Assembly: GCA_964575095.1 (NCBI GenBank)
Contig: CAZNPA010000001.1
Span: forward strand, 336,858 to 400,857
Source of the DNA: CAZNPA01 sp964575095
GTDB lineage: Bacteria > Pseudomonadota > Alphaproteobacteria > Rickettsiales > SXRF01
Length of the DNA: 64,000 nt
Direction of reading: 5' to 3'
The notes under the pieces are model-generated. The model was not told the DNA's origin, searched no databases, and saw only the letters and a list, made by a program, of their open reading frames with translations. This document shows, piece after piece, positions 1 to 11,633 of the stretch; position 1 is the first letter of the stretch; every line of letters begins with the position of its first letter. Both the position numbers and the translations under genes were made by a program.

Positions 1-468
1 CTGCGCGCCCTGGCCGATGCCTACGAACATCCGGTCGTTGTTTCCACGCATCCGCGCACACGCAAAAAACTGGAAACGATGGGAAAGAAATTCTCCCACC
101 CGCTGATCCGATTCTCCAAGCCTTATGGTTTTTGTGATTTTATCAAATTGCAAATCTCCGCCGCCTGCGTACTTTCCGACAGCGGCACGATCACCGAGGA
201 AGCCTCGCTGCTTAGCCTGCCCGCCGTCACCCTGCGCTACGCCCATGAACGTCCCGAGGGCATGGATGCCGGCACGCTTATTATGTGCGGCCTGAAGCGT
301 GACACCGTGTTGGAAGCGGTCAAGGTCGTAAAATCGCAGCACGACCGGAACAAGCGGGTTTTCCCGATAGCACCCGATTACCAATCCGGTTCGGTATCGA
401 AGCAGGTGGTGCGCATCGTCCTCAGCTATACCGATTACGTCAACCGCACGGTATGGCGTAAGTCCTGA
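1..468 (+). CDS. wecB: UDP-N-acetylglucosamine 2-epimerase, C-terminal part (5' end outside window)
   Basis: The frame is open from base 1, so only the last 155 codons are seen. Non-hydrolysing UDP-GlcNAc 2-epimerases interconvert UDP-GlcNAc and UDP-ManNAc for capsule, O-antigen or enterobacterial-common-antigen-like polysaccharides. Visible hallmarks are a STHPRTRKKLE stretch (family pattern HPRT), the SDSGTITEEAS nucleotide-binding motif and HERPEGMDAGT, which are the signature C-terminal-domain motifs. The 3' end overlaps the convergent sugar epimerase gene by 34 bases. Together they look like the edge of a surface-polysaccharide cluster. A CapG-like epimerase is an alternative name; the reaction class is well supported. 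Confidence 0.85.
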   Translation: MRALADAYEHPVVVSTHPRTRKKLETMGKKFSHPLIRFSKPYGFCDFIKLQISAACVLSDSGTITEEASLLSLPAVTLRYAHERPEGMDAGTLIMCGLKRDTVLEAVKVVKSQHDRNKRVFPIAPDYQSGSVSKQVVRIVLSYTDYVNRTVWRKS

Positions 469-1394
469 CTCCGCTGCCCGCGGTACCAGGCGGCGGTTAT
501 TGCCAATCCCTCTTCCAGCGAAAAAGGCGGCTGCCATCCGAGTTGCTTTCGTATGTTGGTATCGTCCACCGCCAGCGACCCGATGAGACGCGCGATGTCT
601 TGCCGCCTGCCGGTGAGTTTTCCCAGACAGTGAAAAACCCATAGCGGCGCCGGCCACAGACGTGCCGGGCGCTGCATGGCTTTGGCCAGCATTCTCAGCA
701 ACTCGCTTACCGAAACCGGCTTGCCGTCGGCCACCACGAAGGTTTTACCGGCGGCCAGCGGATGCTCAAGGCACAGCGTAATCGCATCCACTAGATTGCC
801 GACGTAAATCATGCTGCGCCGGTTATGAATGGCGCCTAGGGGCAGGGGTAGCCCGCTCGCCGCCAGCTTCAGCAGCCGCAGAAAATTGGCGCCCACGCCC
901 GGCCCATACACCAGCGGCGGGCGCAAAATCACTATCTCCATGCCGCTCTTGGCCATGGCATGAAGCCCCTGCTCCGCTTCCCATTTGGATATGCCGTAAG
1001 CATCTTTCGGCGCCGGGATGTCGGATTCGCTGTACGGCGCAACATTCCCCTCGCCCAGCGCTTTCACCGAACTGATAAAAATAAACCGCTTCACGCCCGC
1101 GCGCCCTGCCGCGCGCGCCAGCGCCAATGTTCCCTCGGTATTGGTTTTTCGGTATGCTGCCAGCTGGTCGCCGGTATCCTTGAGGTCATGCACGCGCGCC
1201 GCCAGATGCACCACGGCCTCGGCGCCGGACAACGCCGCGCGCCAATCCGTATCCTTATCGAGATCGCCGACGGCGATCTCGGCCGAATCAGCACTTTTCC
1301 GCACCGCCCGCACGACGCTATGGCCTCTGGTTTCAAGGAAGCCGGTCAACGCCTTGCCGACGAAACCATTGCTGCCCGTGACCAGTAGTTTCAT
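435..1394 (-). CDS. NAD-dependent nucleotide-sugar epimerase/dehydratase (extended SDR)
   Basis: About 319 residues. The start chosen is the ATG at 1394, giving MKLLVTGSNGFVGKAL; an upstream in-frame start would run into tRNA-His. The Rossmann glycine motif GSNGFVG is at residues 7-13, a conserved HLAARVH lies near residue 63, and the catalytic pair is in YGISKWEAE (YxxxK). The length fits UDP-glucose 4-epimerase-like or 4-keto-reductase enzymes of the WbpV/GalE type. The exact sugar substrate cannot be read from the sequence. It lies tail to tail with the UDP-GlcNAc 2-epimerase and probably belongs to the same polysaccharide pathway. Confidence 0.8.
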   Translation of the reverse strand: MKLLVTGSNGFVGKALTGFLETRGHSVVRAVRKSADSAEIAVGDLDKDTDWRAALSGAEAVVHLAARVHDLKDTGDQLAAYRKTNTEGTLALARAAGRAGVKRFIFISSVKALGEGNVAPYSESDIPAPKDAYGISKWEAEQGLHAMAKSGMEIVILRPPLVYGPGVGANFLRLLKLAASGLPLPLGAIHNRRSMIYVGNLVDAITLCLEHPLAAGKTFVVADGKPVSVSELLRMLAKAMQRPARLWPAPLWVFHCLGKLTGRRQDIARLIGSLAVDDTNIRKQLGWQPPFSLEEGLAITAAWYRGQRSQDLRHTVRLT

Positions 1395-1415
1395 GTGTGC
1401 GCCTGATGCAAAGTA

Positions 1416-1493
1416 TGGGGCGAGTGACCGGGGTCGAACCGGCGACATCCAGAATCACAATCTGGCGCTCTAACCAACTGAGCTACACCCGCC
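1416..1493 (-). tRNA. tRNA-His (anticodon GTG)
   Basis: The reverse complement folds as a full cloverleaf. A 7-bp acceptor stem (GCGGGTG/CACTCGC) is extended by an encoded G at position -1 facing C73, the identity element of histidine tRNA. The CCA end is encoded (1416-1418). The anticodon GTG is at 1456-1458, and the T arm carries TTCGACC. It lies 21 bases upstream of the epimerase start on the same strand. Confidence 0.96.
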
Positions 1494-1495
1494 AT

Positions 1496-1624
1496 ATTTT
1501 GTCATCCCGGCGAAGGCCGGGATCCAGCATAGTAAAAATAAGGGGATAAGCTATAGGTTTAATACTATTTCCGGTCAAGTGCTTGGTTGGAACCGAATCC
1601 CGGCCTTCGCCGGGATGACAAAAT
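1496..1624. repeat. Palindromic intergenic element with 28-bp perfect terminal inverted repeats
   Basis: The left arm 1496-1523 and right arm 1597-1624 are exact reverse complements. Each arm contains the hairpin-forming core GTCATCCCGGCGAAGGCC. About 73 bases of AT-rich sequence lie between. The right edge reaches the first base of the TAA (read on minus) that ends coaD. The core is a member of a GTCATYCC-type family seen again at 4900 and inside yceI at 45748. Confidence 0.9.
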
Positions 1625-2121
1625 TAGTGAATCCCCGCGAAATGCGCCTTTAAATGTTTCGCCACATTCGGTGAAACAAACGACGAAATATCGCCACCCA
1701 GCCGCACGATCTGTTTCACAAACCGCGACGAGATGAAATGCGTGTTCTCAGAGGCGGTGAGGAACACCGTTTCCATCGACGGATTAAGGCGGCTGTTCAT
1801 GCACGCCATCTGGAATTCGTATTCGAAATCGGATACGGCGCGGAGGCCCCTGATGAGCAGCGTCGCGCCGACTTCCTCGGCGAAATCGACGAGCAGTCCG
1901 GGAAATGTTTTCACTTCGATGCGCTTGGCGTCGGCGCCGAACTGCTGCATGTCCTCGCGCACCAGCATCGCCCGCTCGTCGAGCGCGAAGATCGGCGCCT
2001 TGCCGGTATCGAGCGCCACGCCGATGACGAGCCTGTCGACCACATTCATCGCCCGCTTGATGATGTCCAGGTGCCCAACAGTAATCGGGTCGAAGGTTCC
2101 GGGATAAACGCCAACGCGCAT
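1624..2121 (-). CDS. coaD: Phosphopantetheine adenylyltransferase
   Basis: 165 residues, the normal size for this enzyme, which transfers AMP to 4'-phosphopantetheine to make dephospho-CoA in coenzyme A biosynthesis. The N-terminus shows the nucleotidyltransferase signature YPGTFDPITVGH (residues 7-18) with the TxGH motif. Further on, LIRGLRAVSDFEYE and the SSRFVKQ C-terminal motif match the family. It starts 2 bases after the gyrA stop codon, so the two genes are almost certainly co-transcribed, an arrangement common in alphaproteobacteria. Confidence 0.96.
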   Translation of the reverse strand: MRVGVYPGTFDPITVGHLDIIKRAMNVVDRLVIGVALDTGKAPIFALDERAMLVREDMQQFGADAKRIEVKTFPGLLVDFAEEVGATLLIRGLRAVSDFEYEFQMACMNSRLNPSMETVFLTASENTHFISSRFVKQIVRLGGDISSFVSPNVAKHLKAHFAGIH

Positions 2122-2123
2122 GC

Positions 2124-4877
<2,754 letters not shown>

Positions 4878-4899
4878 GGGCTATCCTTTTTTTGTTGTT

Positions 4900-4924
4900 G
4901 TCATCCCCGCGCAGACGGGGATCT
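4900..4924. repeat. Short palindromic repeat in gyrA upstream region
   Basis: GTCATCCCCGCGCAGACGGGGATC forms a short hairpin 23 bases upstream of the gyrA start codon, within its probable leader. It is related to the half-units at 1496, 1597 and inside yceI (45748-45814). The remaining region to 5101 is AT-rich, with no gene or clear promoter that I can support. Confidence 0.75.
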
Positions 4925-5101
4925 TAGGCTGCGAAAAATGATATAAAATTTGTAGCAGATGACACTCTGGAATCAACAGAATAAGTACAAAATTTACGTT
5001 GAAAAACCACCTCTATTTTCAATTGTCACTAAATCTTAATATGACAATCCCGCTCTCTCTCATTACAATGAGGCCCAATAATAATTCTGTGGGAATATTG
5101 C

Positions 5102-5605
5102 ATGTCTAATACTAAAAAAATTGCGTTTGTTTTTGATGACAATAAAATACGTTTCTCACTACCTTTTTCACGCCTTGTAATTCCTGCCCTTGCATCGGCA
5201 GGTTACGAAGTAAACCATTACGCCTATGTAAATGAAGATAATCTGAAAGAGATAGAGTCGGCAGATCCCGCGAATACTATCGTATTGACCAGCACAATGA
5301 GTAGTCAGGCCATTTCCCCTATTCCTCCGGGTTTTGACGTCGCTGGCATTGCCGGTAGAAAATTGATGCCTACAGTAATGTATAGCGATGTGAATATTAT
5401 TAATCGAGAACCGAGAAAAGATATGCTTACAAAAGTAAATCCAAAGGCAGTTTTCTACGAAGTCGGAATACCTTCATTTAAGGACATCGATGGTTTCTTA
5501 CGGGCAATAGATCGAGCTATCGCTAACCAAAAACAGAAGGGCGAACCCGCTCCCGGCCCGCATTCCGCCGCTGTTAGCGCCAGAAAAGATATTCAAATAA
5601 CGTAA
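5102..5605 (+). CDS. Hypothetical protein, possibly receiver-like fold
   Basis: 167 residues, not recognised. The N-terminus (KKIAFVFDDNKIRFSLPF) and alternating strand/helix pattern vaguely recall a response-regulator receiver domain: FVFDDN resembles an acidic pocket and TIVLTSTMSS a threonine strand. A convincing phosphoacceptor aspartate and the terminal lysine are not placed correctly, so this is only a suggestion. The last 25 residues are a Pro/Gly/Ala-rich tail. The DNA is visibly more AT-rich than its neighbours, suggesting later acquisition. It is followed after 15 bases by another orphan on the same strand, probably one operon. Confidence 0.65.
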   Translation: MSNTKKIAFVFDDNKIRFSLPFSRLVIPALASAGYEVNHYAYVNEDNLKEIESADPANTIVLTSTMSSQAISPIPPGFDVAGIAGRKLMPTVMYSDVNIINREPRKDMLTKVNPKAVFYEVGIPSFKDIDGFLRAIDRAIANQKQKGEPAPGPHSAAVSARKDIQIT

Positions 5606-5620
5606 TCACTCCAGAAATAA

Positions 5621-6181
5621 ATGAGCACCAGTCCGATCAATCTTTCCGATGACGCCGAAGAAAAACTATACGCCATTTCCGACAAGCTGGCGCGGTTTCA
5701 GGCCGGGCTGGTCGATCCATTGATGGAAGCGTTGCCGGACGCGAAAAAAGCATTGGCCTCCGAAAAATCAACGGCCACGGATCAACGTTCATATGCCGAT
5801 GCGTTCGCCTTAACCGGATCATTCCATGAGGCCGGTATTTTGCGTGATATGGTTGATGCACTTTCAGGCAGAAAACTGGGGAACCCAGAAAAAACTCTGC
5901 TGGCACATTCCCAAGAACATTCTCGGAAAGAAAAATCGGAATATCTATTCAACACAGGAAACGACATATTTACGACCATGATCCAACTGATATTGAATTA
6001 TCAGAAACACGCTCCAAACCTGCCGGAAAATCCAGATTTTGATGAGATTAAATCGCTTCTGGCGAACGAAGCCCTGACCCAAGAATTACGACAGAAAATG
6101 GAAGAAATGACGCAAAAAACCGACGGCGGCTTCCGTGCAACAATAAACGCAAGAAACGAAAGCGGGCAGAGGCGGCCCTAA
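5621..6181 (+). CDS. Hypothetical helical protein
   Basis: 186 residues, not recognised. It is predicted by eye to be almost all helical, hydrophilic and acidic/basic balanced, with no signal peptide or membrane segment. Repeated Lys/Glu heptad-like stretches occur at residues 95-120 and 145-170 (LTQELRQKMEEMTQK). It sits 15 bases after the preceding orphan and about 100 bases before flgE, upstream of the sigma-54 site, so it is unlikely to be part of the flagellar transcription unit. A cytoplasmic adaptor is possible but unproven. Confidence 0.6.
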   Translation: MSTSPINLSDDAEEKLYAISDKLARFQAGLVDPLMEALPDAKKALASEKSTATDQRSYADAFALTGSFHEAGILRDMVDALSGRKLGNPEKTLLAHSQEHSRKEKSEYLFNTGNDIFTTMIQLILNYQKHAPNLPENPDFDEIKSLLANEALTQELRQKMEEMTQKTDGGFRATINARNESGQRRP

Positions 6182-6228
6182 TAGTTGCCTTGTCTCCGCT
6201 CTTGCCCAGATTTCCCGGCTTTTAGCAC

Positions 6229-6244
6229 TGGCACGGCAATTGCT
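6229..6244 (+). promoter_or_regulatory. Sigma-54 (-24/-12) promoter of flgE
   Basis: TGGCACGGCAATTGCT matches the RpoN consensus TGGCACG-N4-TTGCW at every defined position, with GG and GC separated by 10 bases. It ends 39 bases before the flgE ATG. Hook genes are sigma-54 dependent in Caulobacter and relatives, so this is consistent with class III-type flagellar control. Confidence 0.92.
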
Positions 6245-6283
6245 TACTCTTAGTAGTTAGCCACTAACTATCAGGGGTTTGCC

Positions 6284-7666
6284 ATGGGTATATTTTCAGC
6301 GCTCGGCGTCGGGGTATCGGGTTTGCAGTCGCAGGCCAATAAGCTCAACGTCATTTCCGATAATATCGCCAACATCAATACCGTCGGCTACAAGCAAACA
6401 GTGGCCAATTTCAGGAGCCTGGTCGCTTATAATACCGCTTTTGCCTATTCTCCCGGCGGCGTTGTCGGCAATAATCGACAGCTTAACAACGCTCAGGGTG
6501 AAATGATTAATACCGCTTCGGCCACGGATATCGGCATCATCGGCGCCGGATTCTTTCCGGTCAGCGATCAGACCACCGCCGGCAACATCCTCTACACCCG
6601 CGCCGGATCTTTCAACTCAGACGAAAACGGCAATTTCAAGAACGGCGCCGGATATTACCTGCAAGGCTGGGCATTGGATACCACAGGCGCGCTGGCGGCC
6701 GGGCTCACCGCCTCAAACGTCGACGCCGCCACGGCGGTCGCCGGACTCACCACTGTGAACGTCCAGGATCTGACTCAGGGCGCCACCCCTACCACCAGCG
6801 TTTTCATGCAGGCTAATCTCAAGGCGGGAGAACTTCCCTGGGCCGGGCCGCCGGCTTACGACGCCACCCTGGACACCGCAAATATGGCAGAAGGGGTTAT
6901 CACGCCACATTTTAACCGTGCATTCGATATCATCGACAGCGCCGGCACCGGCCACAGCTGCAATATCAATTTCCTGAAAACGGCAAGCGATACCTGGTCG
7001 GTGGAAATAGTCATCAACCCGGCGACGGATGTCGCGAGCGGCAACGGCCAGGTCGCCTACGGCACCGTCAGTTTCAACGGCAATGGCACGCTGGCCGCCG
7101 TTAGCGCGTCTCTAACCCAAGCGATAGCCATCGACTGGCAAAGCTACCCTTCCCCCATCACCGGCGATCCTGATATTACTCCCGCTGCCAGCAGCATTAC
7201 CTTCACCTGGGGAACGGCAGGGATTCCGACCGTCGGACTGGCGGACGGATTATCCCAGCTCGATACCGTCTATCACGTCACAAAATTACAGCAAGATGGC
7301 CTTCGCGCCGGCGATCTGACCGGAGTGGTGATTACGAACGATGGCTACGTCACCGCCAGCTACAGCAACGGCACCGTCCGCAATTTCTATAAAATTCCGC
7401 TAGCAAATTTTGCCGAGCCTAACGATCTGCAAAGCATCTCCGGAAATGTGTACGCGCAATCGCTGAAAACGGGCGACCCGACATTCTCCCAGTCGGCGGA
7501 CGGAAGCGGCGGAAGGATACTATCCGGCGCATTGGAATCTTCCAACGTCGATCTGGCAACGCAACTGACCGACATGATTATCGCCCAGCGCGCGTATCAA
7601 TCTAACACCAAGGTCATTTCCACGACCGACGGCATGATACAAAGCCTGACCCAGATGCTGGGGTAA
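6284..7666 (+). CDS. flgE: Flagellar hook protein
   Basis: 460 residues, building the hook that joins basal body to filament. The N-terminus MGIFSALGVGVSGLQSQ plus ISDNIANINTVGYK is the conserved rod/hook D0 helix with the ANxxTxGYK motif. The C-terminus (ESSNVDLATQLTDMIIAQRA, then YQSNTKVISTTD) is the matching partner helix ending in LTQMLG. The middle is a Ser/Thr/Gly-rich variable domain. There is no signal peptide, as expected for type III export. The gene is alone here, with its own sigma-54 promoter, away from the flgF-H block 28 kb further on. It ends 2 bases before the convergent pepF stop. Confidence 0.95.
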   Translation: MGIFSALGVGVSGLQSQANKLNVISDNIANINTVGYKQTVANFRSLVAYNTAFAYSPGGVVGNNRQLNNAQGEMINTASATDIGIIGAGFFPVSDQTTAGNILYTRAGSFNSDENGNFKNGAGYYLQGWALDTTGALAAGLTASNVDAATAVAGLTTVNVQDLTQGATPTTSVFMQANLKAGELPWAGPPAYDATLDTANMAEGVITPHFNRAFDIIDSAGTGHSCNINFLKTASDTWSVEIVINPATDVASGNGQVAYGTVSFNGNGTLAAVSASLTQAIAIDWQSYPSPITGDPDITPAASSITFTWGTAGIPTVGLADGLSQLDTVYHVTKLQQDGLRAGDLTGVVITNDGYVTASYSNGTVRNFYKIPLANFAEPNDLQSISGNVYAQSLKTGDPTFSQSADGSGGRILSGALESSNVDLATQLTDMIIAQRAYQSNTKVISTTDGMIQSLTQMLG

Positions 7667-7668
7667 TC

Positions 7669-9441
7669 TTATTCCAACTCGTCGATCATTTTCTCGATAA
7701 TCCCCAAGCCCTGCTTCCAGAAATCGGGCTTGGAGGCGTTGAGACCAAAGGGTGCTAAGAGTTCCGTGTGGCGCAGCGTGCCACCGGCTTCGAGCATCGT
7801 CAGGTATTTTTTCTCGAAGCCCGGCACTCTGCCTTTGGCGTAAACGGCATACAAGGAATTCACCAGGCAATCGCCGAAGGCATAGGCATACACATAAAAC
7901 GGCGAGTGGATGAAATGCGGAATGTACGTCCAGAAATACTGGTAATCGCCGGAGAGCTTGATACCCGGCCCCAGACTTTCCGATTGCACATCGAGCCAGT
8001 GCTTGCACAAACGATCCAGGGAAAGTTCGCCCTGCTTGCGCTCGCCATGCACGCGGCGCTCGAATTCGAGGAAGGCCACCTGCCGCACCACCGTGTTCAG
8101 CATATCTTCCACCTTGGCGGCGATCAGCCGTTTGCGGCGTTTGACGTCTTTCTCACGGCGCACCAGTTCGCGGAAGGTAAGCTGCTCACCGAACACCGAT
8201 GCCGTTTCGGCGAGCGTCAGCGGCGTATCGCACATCAGTTGGCCTTGCTTGGCGGCGAGCACTTGATGCACGCCGTGGCCCAGCTCATGCGCCAGCGTCA
8301 TCACGTCACGCGCCTTGCCCTGAAAGTTTAGCAACAAATATGGATGCACACTCGGCACCGTTGGATGCGCGAATGCTCCCGGTGATTTCCCGGGTGTGGC
8401 CGGCGCATCGATCCAGGCGTTATCAAAGAATTGTTTGCCGACAGTGGCGAGCTGCGGCGAGAAATTACGATAGGCCTCGAGCACCAGCTCCTTGCTTTCT
8501 TCCCAACCGAATTTTTTGCCGTCGTCTCCCGGAAGCGGCGCGTTGCGATCCCAATAATCGAGCGCTTTTTTACCGAACCATTTGGCTTTGAGTTTATAAT
8601 AGCGATGTGAAAGTTTTGGATAACTGGCACGTACCGCCGAACACAGCGCCTCCACCACTTCGTCCTCAATATAATTGCTGACGTTGCGCGAGGAGATGGG
8701 CTGTTTAAATCCGCGCCACTCGTCTTCGATGGCTTTATCCTTGGCCAGCGTATTGGTAATCAGCGCGAAGAGCTTGGCGTTGTCTTTAAATACTTTACCG
8801 ATGACCGCCGCTGCCGCTTTTCGTTCCGATGATTTCTTCGACGTCATGTACTCGAAAATCTGTGGCTCGGTGAGCATCTTTCCCTTGTAGGGGAAGCGCA
8901 GCGTCGCAATCGTCTCATCAAACAGCCGCGTCCACGCCGCACGACCGGCGACATATTTCTCATGCAACAGCTTCTCCATCTCATCCGAAAGCTGGTAAGG
9001 CTTATAGGCGCGCACGTCGCGCAGCCATGGCATATATTTCTTGAGCGCGGGAACTTTTAATTTTTCCGCCAAATCGCCGTCGCTGATTTTATTGATGTCG
9101 AGGCTGAAAAACAAAATCTGTGTCGTCATCTGCGTCAGTTTTTCCTGCGTGTTCTGATAAAACTGCGCACGTTTGGGATCGGTCATGTTCTTGGCAAACA
9201 GCAGCGAGGCATACGACCCCAGCTTGCCCACCAGCTCCTGTATCACCTCATATTCGGAAATCGCTTTTGCCAGTTCCTGCCCGGAAAGCCCACCTACCCT
9301 GCCCTCATAACGTTTGCGGAACTCACTGCAAAATTTTTCGCCCTGCGTAAAATCTTTCACGACCGTCGGCGCGTCCGGCGTCTTATAAAAATCGCTCAAA
9401 TCCCATTCGGGCAGTTTCTTTTGTGCGGATTTCTTGGCCAT
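7669..9441 (-). CDS. pepF: M3-family oligoendopeptidase F
   Basis: 590 residues, a cytoplasmic zinc metallopeptidase that cleaves short peptides. The HExxH zinc motif appears as AHELGHGVHQ near residue 383, followed by a downstream ETASVFGE motif that provides the third ligand. Length and architecture fit the bacterial PepF subfamily, with a long helical N-terminal part. It is the last gene of the isc run, starting 7 bases after the fdx stop. Whether it has any role in iron-sulfur assembly is unknown; it may simply be co-transcribed. Confidence 0.93.
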   Translation of the reverse strand: MAKKSAQKKLPEWDLSDFYKTPDAPTVVKDFTQGEKFCSEFRKRYEGRVGGLSGQELAKAISEYEVIQELVGKLGSYASLLFAKNMTDPKRAQFYQNTQEKLTQMTTQILFFSLDINKISDGDLAEKLKVPALKKYMPWLRDVRAYKPYQLSDEMEKLLHEKYVAGRAAWTRLFDETIATLRFPYKGKMLTEPQIFEYMTSKKSSERKAAAAVIGKVFKDNAKLFALITNTLAKDKAIEDEWRGFKQPISSRNVSNYIEDEVVEALCSAVRASYPKLSHRYYKLKAKWFGKKALDYWDRNAPLPGDDGKKFGWEESKELVLEAYRNFSPQLATVGKQFFDNAWIDAPATPGKSPGAFAHPTVPSVHPYLLLNFQGKARDVMTLAHELGHGVHQVLAAKQGQLMCDTPLTLAETASVFGEQLTFRELVRREKDVKRRKRLIAAKVEDMLNTVVRQVAFLEFERRVHGERKQGELSLDRLCKHWLDVQSESLGPGIKLSGDYQYFWTYIPHFIHSPFYVYAYAFGDCLVNSLYAVYAKGRVPGFEKKYLTMLEAGGTLRHTELLAPFGLNASKPDFWKQGLGIIEKMIDELE

Positions 9442-9448
9442 ATTTTTC

Positions 9449-9787
9449 CTATTTCTTGTCCACCATCATATTGCGCGTCGCCGCCGGAAGCGTGACTTTG
9501 ATGCCGTCCAGCGCATCCGACATCATGATCTGGCAGCTCAGGCGCGACGTATGCGTGAGGCCGAACGCCAGATCGAGCATGTCTTCCTCATCTTCCGTCG
9601 CCGCTTTCAGTTTACCAAACCATTCCTGATCGACAATAACGTGACAGGTCGAGCATGCGAGCGATCCTTCGCACGCGCCCTCCACCGGCACGGAAAATTT
9701 ATGCGCGACTTCCATGATCGAGATGCCGTTCGGCGCATCGACCGTTTGCTCATGTCCGTCAGCGTATTTGAAGGTTACTTTAGGCAT
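9449..9787 (-). CDS. fdx: ISC-type [2Fe-2S] ferredoxin
   Basis: 112 residues, an adrenodoxin-like electron carrier that delivers electrons for cluster assembly on IscU. The cluster ligands are Cys39, Cys45, Cys48 (CEGSLACSTC) and Cys85 (RLSCQ). The start codon overlaps the end of hscA by 8 bases, so the two are translationally linked in the usual isc order hscB-hscA-fdx. Confidence 0.96.
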   Translation of the reverse strand: MPKVTFKYADGHEQTVDAPNGISIMEVAHKFSVPVEGACEGSLACSTCHVIVDQEWFGKLKAATEDEEDMLDLAFGLTHTSRLSCQIMMSDALDGIKVTLPAATRNMMVDKK

Positions 9788-11633
9788 TGCTCACCTTATC
9801 TATATGCGTTCCTTTTAACGCGGTCGCAATTGCTTTGTCCATTCTTCTTTGGGCAAAATTCGCCGCCAAGCGCGAAAGTTCCGCCACCTCGACGCTTATG
9901 TAATCGCGGTCGGCGCCGGATGCGGCGTTTTTCACCACCTGTATCTGCCGCTCCAGGCGCCTTTTCTCGGCTTCTTCCAATAATGTTGCATCCTGCTTCA
10001 TGGCCGATTCCAGCTCAATCACCGTGCGCTCGGCTTCCATACGTGTCTCGGCCAGCAGGCGTTCGGCCATATCCTGGCTGCCATGCTCCATGCTCTCGCG
10101 CAGCATGCGCTCCATATCTTCGGGTGCGATGCCATAGGCTGGTTGTACGGCAACGGTTTGGTGCGCGCCGGTGGTTTTTTCCTCGGCGGATACGGTGAGC
10201 ATGCCGTCGGCATCGACCGTAAATGTCACCTTAACGCGGGCAATACCGGCCGGGAACGGTGGAATTCCTTTCAATTCAAACTTCGCCAGCGAGCGGTTAT
10301 GCTCGACCTTCTCGCGCTCGCCCTGCACGACGTGGATCTGCATGGCTCCCTGCCCGTCCTGCCAGGTGGTGAATTCCTGGCTGACCGATGCCGGTATCGG
10401 CGTATTGCGGTAAATGATTTTTTCCGTGAGGCCGCCCATCGTTTCCAATCCCAGTGATAATGGGATGACGTCGAGCAGCAGATGGTCGGATCCTTGCGTG
10501 AGGCCCTTGGCCTGTATCGCCGCGCCCACTGCCACCACCTCGTCGGGATTGACGTCGGTCAACGGCGCCTTGCCGAAAAATTCCTGCACTTTCTTCAAAA
10601 CCAGCGGCACGCGCGTCGAACCGCCGACCATGACGATGCCCTTGACGTCGCCGATGGATAATCCGGCATCCATCATCGCCCTTTCGCAGACGGCGATGGT
10701 TTTTTCGACATAATCGAGGATCAGTTCCTCAAAATCGTCGCGCGAAAGCACGACCGATTTGCCGCAATAGCTGATCGACGCGGAAATATTTTCCGTCAGC
10801 ATATGCTTCGCATTGCGTGCCAGCGATACCAGCGCGCCCACCTCTTCGCTTTTGAGCGTTTGCTTATCGAAGCAGAGTTCCGTGAGCAACCACGCCGCGA
10901 TGGCCTGGTCGAAATCGTCGCCGCCGAGCATGGTGTCGCCGCCGGTCGATAACACCTGAAACACGCCTTTTTCCAGTTTGAGGAGCGAAATATCGAACGT
11001 GCCTCCACCTAAATCATAGACCGCGTATATGCCTTCGGCGCCGTTATCGAGGCCGTAGGCCAGCGCCGCCGCCGTGGGCTCATTCACCAAACGCAATACT
11101 TCGAGCCCGGCCAGCCTTCCTGCATCTTTGGTGGCCGTGCGGGCGGCATCGTCGAAATAGGCGGGCACGGTGATGACTGCTTTCGTCACCTCGCGCCCCA
11201 GCGCCTGCTCAGCCGTTTTCTTGAGGGATTTTAAAATTTCCGCCGATACTTCAACCGGCGTCACTTCACGTGTACCGACCTTGATTTTCACCATACCCTG
11301 CGAGGGCGCGATCTCGTAAGGCAGGTTGCCCAAGAGCGGTTTGATGTCGGCGGCGCCGCGCCCCATCAAGCGTTTCACCGAAGCAACGACGCCTGTTTTT
11401 CCTTGCTCGTAACGCGCGCGGGCGGGGTAGCCGACCTCGACGCTGCCATCCTCGGCGTAATACACCACCGAAGGAACGAGCGCGTGGCCGTGGATGTTAT
11501 GCACGACCTCGACACCCTCGCTCGATCCGATCGCCACCACCGAATGCGTGGTGCCAAGGTCGATGCCCACCGCCAGCGCGTCCTGGTGCGGCAGCGGCGT
11601 CTGTCCGGGCTCGTATATTTGCAGGAGGTTCAT
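9780..11633 (-). CDS. hscA: Fe-S cluster assembly chaperone HscA (Hsp70 family)
   Basis: 617 residues from the ATG at 11633 (MNLLQIYEPG). That start overlaps the hscB TGA as ATGA, so I prefer it to an in-frame start 60 bases upstream inside hscB. The ATPase domain shows VGIDLGTTHS, AVYDLGGGTFDISLL and MVGGSTRVPLV. The substrate-binding domain begins near LLLDVIPLSLGLETMGG. The LGLETMGG variant and isc context separate it from DnaK. HscA drives cluster transfer from IscU after binding its LPPVK motif, which is present here in IscU. Confidence 0.96.
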   Translation of the reverse strand: MNLLQIYEPGQTPLPHQDALAVGIDLGTTHSVVAIGSSEGVEVVHNIHGHALVPSVVYYAEDGSVEVGYPARARYEQGKTGVVASVKRLMGRGAADIKPLLGNLPYEIAPSQGMVKIKVGTREVTPVEVSAEILKSLKKTAEQALGREVTKAVITVPAYFDDAARTATKDAGRLAGLEVLRLVNEPTAAALAYGLDNGAEGIYAVYDLGGGTFDISLLKLEKGVFQVLSTGGDTMLGGDDFDQAIAAWLLTELCFDKQTLKSEEVGALVSLARNAKHMLTENISASISYCGKSVVLSRDDFEELILDYVEKTIAVCERAMMDAGLSIGDVKGIVMVGGSTRVPLVLKKVQEFFGKAPLTDVNPDEVVAVGAAIQAKGLTQGSDHLLLDVIPLSLGLETMGGLTEKIIYRNTPIPASVSQEFTTWQDGQGAMQIHVVQGEREKVEHNRSLAKFELKGIPPFPAGIARVKVTFTVDADGMLTVSAEEKTTGAHQTVAVQPAYGIAPEDMERMLRESMEHGSQDMAERLLAETRMEAERTVIELESAMKQDATLLEEAEKRRLERQIQVVKNAASGADRDYISVEVAELSRLAANFAQRRMDKAIATALKGTHIDKVSNA

